Below, piece by piece: positions 62,787 to 64,000 of a stretch of DNA of 64,000 nucleotides. The stretch spans positions 81,112 to 145,111 of the forward strand of contig CAMLJN010000010.1 of NCBI GenBank assembly GCA_946480445.1, written 5' to 3'. This DNA is from an uncultured Buttiauxella sp. (lineage in GTDB: Bacteria; Pseudomonadota; Gammaproteobacteria; Enterobacterales; Enterobacteriaceae). The notes under the pieces were generated by a model that searched no databases, was not told the DNA's origin, and was given only the letters and a program-made list of their open reading frames with translations. Made by a program: the position numbers and the translations under genes. Numbering within the stretch: position 1 is the first letter of the stretch; every line of letters starts with the position of its first letter.

Positions 62787-63716
62787 TTAATCGAGCGTGG
62801 GATTCATATGACGCAGATCGAAAGGCGTAATTTGATAAACGTAGTAATTGAGCCAGTTGGTAAAGAGTAAGTTTCCGTGGCTGCGCCATGTGGCACGCGG
62901 TTTTTTCTGCGGATCGTTGCCGGGGAAATAGTTATAAGGGACGTCAGGATGCAATCCTGCTTCCACATCGCGGAAATACTCGCCAGCAAGCGTGTCGGCA
63001 TCATATTCCGGATGCCCGGTTACAAAGGCAATACGCTTATCTTTGCTGCCAAACAGGTAGGCATCGCCCCCTTCCGATTCCGCAAGAATCTCAAGGTCTG
63101 TGTAATCACGAATCAAAGTGGCGGGGAAATCAGCATAGCGTGAATGCGGCGCCAGGAACGAATCATCAAACCCGCGGGTCAGCAACGCATGTGGATAGGT
63201 CAGGTGATGTTCATAAACACCGGAGAGTTTCTCCTGCCGCGTTTGTTTAGGAATGCCATAGAGAATATTCAGTGCAGCCTGAACAGCCCAACAGACAAAT
63301 AGCGTGGAGGTAACGTGATCTTTTGCCCAGTGCAATACCTGTTCTATTTGCGGCCAGTAGGCAACATCATTGAACTCTACCAGCCCCAAAGGTGCACCGG
63401 TCACAATCAGCCCATCAAAATTTTCATGCTGAATATCTTCGAAATTGCAGTAGAAGTTGTTGAGGTGCTCGGCGGGCGTGTTGCGTGATTCACGGCTGTC
63501 AATACGCAGCAGTTGAACATCTACCTGTAAAGGAGAGTTAGAAAGCAGTCGTAAGAACTGGTTCTCCGTCTCGATCTTTTTCGGCATCAGATTAAGTATG
63601 AGCACCTTTAGCGGACGGATCTCCTGATTGCTCGCGCGAGATGTGGTCATAACAAAGACGTTTTCATCTCGCAGGAAATTGACGGCTGGTAACTCATCCT
63701 GTACCCGAATTGGCAT
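62787..63716 (-). CDS. metA: Homoserine O-succinyltransferase
   Basis: A 309-residue enzyme, same length as E. coli MetA, starting methionine synthesis by succinylating homoserine. Catalytic Cys142 ([11 protein letters not shown]), His235 and Glu237 ([10 protein letters not shown]) are intact. It stands alone and is preceded by tandem met boxes. E. coli has yjaB and yjaA between metA and the rRNA operon; here only 254 bases separate them. Confidence 0.97.
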   Translation of the reverse strand: MPIRVQDELPAVNFLRDENVFVMTTSRASNQEIRPLKVLILNLMPKKIETENQFLRLLSNSPLQVDVQLLRIDSRESRNTPAEHLNNFYCNFEDIQHENFDGLIVTGAPLGLVEFNDVAYWPQIEQVLHWAKDHVTSTLFVCWAVQAALNILYGIPKQTRQEKLSGVYEHHLTYPHALLTRGFDDSFLAPHSRYADFPATLIRDYTDLEILAESEGGDAYLFGSKDKRIAFVTGHPEYDADTLAGEYFRDVEAGLHPDVPYNYFPGNDPQKKPRATWRSHGNLLFTNWLNYYVYQITPFDLRHMNPTLD

Positions 63717-63743
63717 AACCTTAGATCCTCACTGCATACGTTT

Positions 63744-63767
63744 AAACGTTTAGACATCCAGATAGCC
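63744..63767 (-). promoter_or_regulatory. Candidate MetJ operator of metA
   Basis: Three adjacent 8-mers AAACGTTT, AGACATCC and AGATAGCC resemble tandem met boxes (consensus AGACGTCT), 28-51 bases upstream of the metA ATG. The first two match six of eight bases; the third is weak. Confidence 0.5.
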
Positions 63768-63925
63768 GAAGATAACGCGAGCGCCGTTAAATGTCGAGTG
63801 TTCACAGGATAGTTGAAAATGTTTCATACAAAGGGGGGGAAGTTATGCAGTACTTTATGCTGATTTTTGCGGGCCTTATTAGGTTTTTATAAATGGCAGA
63901 GGCCGCAATTTCATACACCGCAGAC

Positions 63926-63957
63926 GGCAAAAAGCCCTGCACAGAGTGCAGGGCTTT
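63926..63957 (-). terminator. rRNA operon terminator
   Basis: Perfect 12-bp stem AAAGCCCTGCAC / GTGCAGGGCTTT followed on the minus strand by TT and GCCG, 13 bases beyond the end of the 5S gene. Confidence 0.9.
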
Positions 63958-63969
63958 TCACTTATTTGA

Positions 63970-64000
63970 AGCCTGGCAGTTCCCTACTCTCGCATGGGGA
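63970..64000 (-). rRNA. rrf: 5S ribosomal RNA, 3' end only
   Basis: The reverse strand reads TCCCCATGCGAGAGTAGGGA followed by ACTGCCAGGC, the invariant 3' end of enterobacterial 5S rRNA. The rest runs off the window. In E. coli the operon upstream of metA is rrnE; the orientation toward metA is the same. Confidence 0.95.

Overview
The window is an ordinary stretch of chromosome from a gamma-proteobacterium of the Enterobacteriaceae, most like the Enterobacter/Leclercia/Lelliottia group. Nearly every gene has a close E. coli K-12 counterpart in nearly the same order (soxRS, ssb-uvrA, tyrB-alr-dnaB, zur, lexA, plsB, ubiCA, the mal regulon, yjbEFGH, pgi, lysC, metH, iclR-aceBAK, metA, then the 3' end of a 5S rRNA gene). 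Genus cannot be fixed by eye. E. coli neighbours not found here include pspG, yjbL/yjbM, xylE, pepE, arpA, yjaA and yjaB.

Layout: 1-3 kb holds a CidA/LrgA-type membrane protein, its divergent LysR regulator and the antiporter YjcE. 3-9 kb holds ghxP with candidate PurR sites, a glutathione transferase, the sRNA SraL, soxR/soxS around a perfect SoxR operator, pdeC and yjcB. 9-14 kb holds ssb and uvrA around a shared SOS box, then yjbR and aphA. 14.3-15.4 kb holds a foreign-looking pentapeptide-repeat gene whose first 150 residues resemble the Salmonella type III effectors PipB and PipB2. 15.5-21.7 kb holds tyrB, alr, dnaB, qorA and dusA. 21.8-25 kb is a variable interval between dusA and zur: a TraF-like protein, a cupin, and a two-gene cassette (HExxH protein plus lipoprotein) bounded by 63-bp exact direct repeats. 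25-32.7 kb holds zur, yjbJ, lexA-dinF, dgkA, plsB, ubiC-ubiA. 32.8-40.6 kb is the divergent maltose regulon malK-lamB-malM / malE-malF-malG. 40.6-53 kb holds psiE, the yjbEFGH exopolysaccharide operon, pgi, lysC, panS, yjbD, rluF, a decayed antitoxin fragment and yjbB. 53-64 kb holds metH, iclR, aceK-aceA-aceB, metA and the end of an rRNA operon.

The genes fall into recognisable programmes: redox stress (soxRS), SOS response (lexA, dinF, uvrA, ssb), maltose uptake, glyoxylate shunt (aceBAK under IclR), methionine synthesis (metA, metH), aspartate-family control (lysC) and phospholipid and quinone synthesis (plsB, dgkA, ubiCA).

The most notable points are: (1) the PipB-like effector gene far from any visible secretion system; (2) the repeat-bounded putative T6SS toxin/immunity cassette; (3) a Ser43Phe change in the Walker A motif of MalK, which should impair maltose transport; (4) a lysC leader too short to hold the lysine riboswitch found in E. 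coli; (5) a decayed addiction-module antidote where E. coli has pepE.
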